Assembly: GCA_017471465.1 (NCBI GenBank)
Contig: JAFUTI010000004.1
Location: forward strand, 28,135-92,134
Origin: Prevotella sp.
GTDB lineage: Bacteria; Bacteroidota; Bacteroidia; Bacteroidales; Bacteroidaceae
Direction of reading: 5' to 3'
Length of the DNA stretch: 64,000 bases
Shown here: piece after piece, positions 61,567 through 64,000 of the stretch
Layout: every line of letters starts with the position of its first letter
Position numbering within the stretch: position 1 is the stretch's first letter
Made by a program: the position numbers and the translations under genes
Notes under the pieces: model-generated
The model's input: the letters and a program-made list of their open reading frames with translations, nothing else
What the model was told of the DNA's origin: nothing
The model's database searches: none

Positions 61567-61974
61567 ATGGAAACAAAAAACTTAGGAACTTCGAATACGA
61601 TTTATGCATGCGCGGTAATCTCTTTTGTATTAATTCTTTCAGGAAGTAGTGCGGCTATGCTCGCTTTCCTCTTAATTATTGTCATGAACGTGTTAGGTTA
61701 TAACCTTGTGAAGAAAAAATATGAGAAACATCCGGAGCTTAGTGTCTTGATGAGCACCAATGACACGTGGCTTCTATATCTCTGCAAGCTTGGAGGTTGT
61801 TTCTGCATTGCCTTCCTGCTGAGTTTTATTTATTATAGTCAGCAAAGTGAATTCCATACAAGTTCTCTAAGAGGGATGATTATTTTGCTCCTCATTATTC
61901 TTTTTAATGTTACTCCCAGCGTTAAAGATGGAGTGAAGAGAGTTCAAGACAAATACAGATACTCGCAAAAGTAA
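61567..61974 (+). CDS. Small membrane protein, island gene 1
   Basis: 135 residues with four hydrophobic segments, two near the N-terminus (about 10-48), one in the middle (about 72-95) and one near 102-118, and a charged C-terminus (VKDGVKRVQDKYRY). Family not recognised. AT-rich relative to the core genes. It opens a tight run with the next three genes (gaps of 6, 9 and 22 bases). Confidence 0.7.
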   Translation: METKNLGTSNTIYACAVISFVLILSGSSAAMLAFLLIIVMNVLGYNLVKKKYEKHPELSVLMSTNDTWLLYLCKLGGCFCIAFLLSFIYYSQQSEFHTSSLRGMIILLLIILFNVTPSVKDGVKRVQDKYRYSQK

Positions 61975-61980
61975 GCAAGA

Positions 61981-62328
61981 ATGGAGAACAAAGAGAAGAT
62001 GGACAAGACTGATAAGTACATGTTAGTGCTTATGGGGCTGTTCTACGTGTATATGTATGGAAAGAATGTCATAGGTTCTGCCATGCATGTAACTGGTTGG
62101 GATTGGTTTTTCTTTATCATATTGGCTGTGATTGCATTGGTCGTTTGTCTAATTGCTTGGTTGTTGTCTTATGCTTTGGCCTCCGAAGCAATCAAGTATT
62201 TCGGTCTGCCTAAGAACTATGTCTGGGCAACCATATTGGCAGTTGTAATAGCCCCTTTGACTATTATTTTTCTCTCTTTAGTTTTATCTGGTGTTATACC
62301 CTCTATATTCGACCCGCGTTTTTTATAA
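61981..62328 (+). CDS. Small membrane protein, island gene 2
   Basis: 115 residues with three hydrophobic helices (about 13-33, 42-66, 80-105) and a charged N-terminal tail (MENKEKMDKTDK). Family not recognised. Six bases after gene 1, so co-transcription is likely. Confidence 0.7.
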   Translation: MENKEKMDKTDKYMLVLMGLFYVYMYGKNVIGSAMHVTGWDWFFFIILAVIALVVCLIAWLLSYALASEAIKYFGLPKNYVWATILAVVIAPLTIIFLSLVLSGVIPSIFDPRFL

Positions 62329-62337
62329 GCAACTATT

Positions 62338-62871
62338 ATGGCTGACAGCAAAGAAAACTTTGAACCTTTCGATTTCTATCGCACTGGGATGGGATTTACA
62401 TGGAGCGAAAGTAGCTTCTTGTGGAGAAACAACAATGAGGAATTCCTTAAACTTTCGGATTATGGTATCACAAAGCAGGATGTCTATAGTTACGAACAAC
62501 TGATAAAACAACGTCGTCAGGAAGCTGCAGAAAGACATAAGATATATGTGCATCGGAGCAATTTCTTCAAGGTAATGGCGGTCTTACTCCTTGTCTTTAT
62601 TTTCTTTTTTATTGTAGGACATTTCAATGATTTCATGAGAGGATACGGCAAACTTTTTGATATTCTATGCTATCCTGTTTATATAGGACTTATATGGGTT
62701 TCTTACAAATACGCTTATCCTTACTTAGCTTTTGTCATAGAGAGTGCACAAGAGAAGTTTGAGGAGGCGCGTAACTATCCTAACAATGGGCATCCAGATG
62801 GATATGACCCACGGATTGAGAAATATTTCAATGACCTTTTGTGGAAATTGAGGGAGCATCCTTTAGTCTGA
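62338..62871 (+). CDS. Membrane protein, island gene 3
   Basis: 177 residues. A soluble N-terminal part (NFEPFDFYRTGMGFTWSE, then YEQLIKQRRQEAAER) precedes two transmembrane helices (about 78-100 and 112-130) and a C-terminal tail. No known domain recognised. Confidence 0.7.
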   Translation: MADSKENFEPFDFYRTGMGFTWSESSFLWRNNNEEFLKLSDYGITKQDVYSYEQLIKQRRQEAAERHKIYVHRSNFFKVMAVLLLVFIFFFIVGHFNDFMRGYGKLFDILCYPVYIGLIWVSYKYAYPYLAFVIESAQEKFEEARNYPNNGHPDGYDPRIEKYFNDLLWKLREHPLV

Positions 62872-62893
62872 ATACTTTTAACTAATAAGCGAA

Positions 62894-63739
62894 ATGACTA
62901 TGTTCAAAGATTACTATTCCATTTTGAAATTGTCTTATCCTGCACGTGATGAAGATATCAAAACTGCATATACTACTTTAGTTAACACCCTTGGAGCCGA
63001 TTCAGCCAATCCATCAAACCCAAAATATCAAGTTCGGGTTGACGTAGAAGAAGCATATCGAGTGTTAGGAGCTTCATATATTTTGAAAACGGCATATGAT
63101 AAAGAATACCAAAAGGCGATAACAGAAGGTTTTGAGACATACAAGACAGGGGACGATTGGCTGTTGTCGGGTATTGAACGTGAGCGTGCCTTTGTTGTTA
63201 ATACGATATTAAGTCCAGGATATAAGCCCCCCAAGCCATTTGTGCCCAAAAAGAAAAGCAAGGGAATGAAGGCTCTTGGTTGTATTGGCAAAGCCTTTCT
63301 TTTGTATATTGTGTTAATGTCTTTCGTCTATATCTCAAAGTGTTCTAGAGAAAAAGCAAGGGGATCCTACGAATTATCAAACACGATGAATTCTAGTGAA
63401 AGTGCTGAAAATCAGTTGAGACGATTCATAATTGAGAAGAATATCAAACTTCCACAGGACATGGACAAGAACATCACGACAGAAGAAGTCTTGCTGGAAC
63501 GTGATGCTTTGGTCTACGTATATAAAGTCGACGATGATTTCTTTTCTGAATTCAAAGAACATGCTATGTCAAGGGATATTCAGTTGAAAAATCTCAAAAT
63601 AGTATATCACGAAATGCAACCCATGATTGATTTACTGGTTGAAACTCATAGAGGAATCTACTACAGATACATCTGTAGAGAATCGGGGGAGATTTCTGAA
63701 TTCAAAATATACTATAGCGACCTGTCAAGATTGGAGTAG
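62894..63739 (+). CDS. J-domain-like membrane protein without HPD, island gene 4
   Basis: 281 residues. Residues 5-75 look like a J domain (FKDYYSILKLS, then EDIKTAYTTL and VEEAYRVLGAS...TAYDKEY), but the loop that should carry HPD reads VNTLGADS. Without HPD it should not stimulate Hsp70. One transmembrane helix (132-149) is followed by a 130-residue polar domain of unknown type. A start at the third codon (62900) is also possible. Confidence 0.75.
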   Translation: MTMFKDYYSILKLSYPARDEDIKTAYTTLVNTLGADSANPSNPKYQVRVDVEEAYRVLGASYILKTAYDKEYQKAITEGFETYKTGDDWLLSGIERERAFVVNTILSPGYKPPKPFVPKKKSKGMKALGCIGKAFLLYIVLMSFVYISKCSREKARGSYELSNTMNSSESAENQLRRFIIEKNIKLPQDMDKNITTEEVLLERDALVYVYKVDDDFFSEFKEHAMSRDIQLKNLKIVYHEMQPMIDLLVETHRGIYYRYICRESGEISEFKIYYSDLSRLE

Positions 63740-63761
63740 ACCAATAAAATATTTTGAGCAT

Positions 63762-63878
63762 ATGAAGAAAGTATTTGTTTCCATCTTTATTCTTTTTTCC
63801 ATGTTTGGATGCAAAGAAAGAATTCCTTCTGAAATTGAGTTATATGGGAATACTTTTATTAACCTAAAAGTGAGATAA
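63762..63878 (+). CDS. Very short lipoprotein
   Basis: 38 residues: a lipoprotein signal with lipobox MFGC, then KERIPSEIELYGNTFINL and a stop. It looks like the start of a longer lipoprotein cut short. It begins 22 bases after island gene 4. Confidence 0.5.
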   Translation: MKKVFVSIFILFSMFGCKERIPSEIELYGNTFINLKVR

Positions 63879-63890
63879 TATGTACTCAAA

Positions 63891-64000
63891 TCAGACGGTC
63901 AGCTTGACCCCAAGCTTTTCGAGGTACAGTGCATCTCTTGACGTGATTTCCGTTGTCCACCGTTTATTGGCCAGTATACTTGATACTTTGACGTTCTCGA
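63891..64000 (-). CDS. C-terminal end of an unknown protein, cut by window edge
   Basis: Reading leftward from the window edge, the minus strand gives ENVKVSSILANKRWTTEI, then TSRDALYLEKLGVKLTV and a stop at 63893-63891. The amino-acid pattern looks like real protein; family unknown. Confidence 0.45.
   Translation of the reverse strand, partial: ENVKVSSILANKRWTTEITSRDALYLEKLGVKLTV

Overview
The window reads as chromosomal DNA of a Bacteroidales bacterium, most likely Prevotellaceae (Prevotella, Segatella or Xylanibacter type). Evidence: genes are repeatedly preceded by the Bacteroidota promoter element TAnnTTTG, often with TTG or TTTG 19-22 bases upstream. Gene families are also typical: fused SecDF, TonB receptor with a DUF4249 lipoprotein, BspA-type leucine-rich repeats, VirE/DUF6078 genes, LES-type lipoproteins and a succinyl-CoA:acetate CoA-transferase. 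Most genes are moderately GC-rich; the last 3 kb is clearly AT-richer.

Layout. 1-16 kb is mostly core: a truncated alpha-amylase lipoprotein, trpS-fur, a CoA-transferase, HU, rhomboid with an EEP-family protein, secDF, an RluA-type pseudouridine synthase, and the translation block rplM-rpsI-rpsB-tsf. An inverted-repeat element and a probable small RNA lie at 2.3-3.1 kb. 16.7-27.9 kb is a surface-glycan locus. Its minus-strand operon encodes PEP mutase fused to a cytidylyltransferase, phosphonopyruvate decarboxylase, a phosphonoacetaldehyde-reductase-like alcohol dehydrogenase, LicD and glycosyltransferases. An acyltransferase, a frameshifted probable glycosyltransferase and a Wzx flippase sit next to it. 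The simplest reading is synthesis and transfer of 2-hydroxyethylphosphonate to a glycan. 27.9-32.3 kb holds metG, a HAD hydrolase and an alkaline phosphatase-family protein; 32.4-37.8 kb holds a TonB receptor operon; 37.8-39.4 kb holds yifB.

39.4-47.97 kb is accessory and partly decayed. It has remnants of an AraC regulator, an amidohydrolase and a PIN toxin-antitoxin pair. Next come an intact TPR-AraC membrane regulator, a BspA-like surface protein, two related very small proteins (the second with a premature stop), a membrane peptide and a lipoprotein, followed by fragments of GH16, OmpH and surface-protein genes. A two-gene VirE-DUF6078 cassette (48.0-50.2 kb) is bracketed by copies of a GTGACG-type repeat in inverted orientation.

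50.5-60.5 kb is core again: pfkA, a thioredoxin-like lipoprotein, an OmpA/TPR-type lipoprotein, tRNA-Leu(UAA), argH, pyrE, comF, recX and prmC. The right end (60.7-63.9 kb) is an AT-rich island with higBA, three uncharacterised membrane proteins, a J-domain-like protein lacking HPD and a short lipoprotein.

Two themes recur. Several genes keep both ends but have lost the middle, and degenerate 7- or 9-base tandem repeats occur both between and inside genes. All functions are inferred by reading translated sequence; no database search was run.
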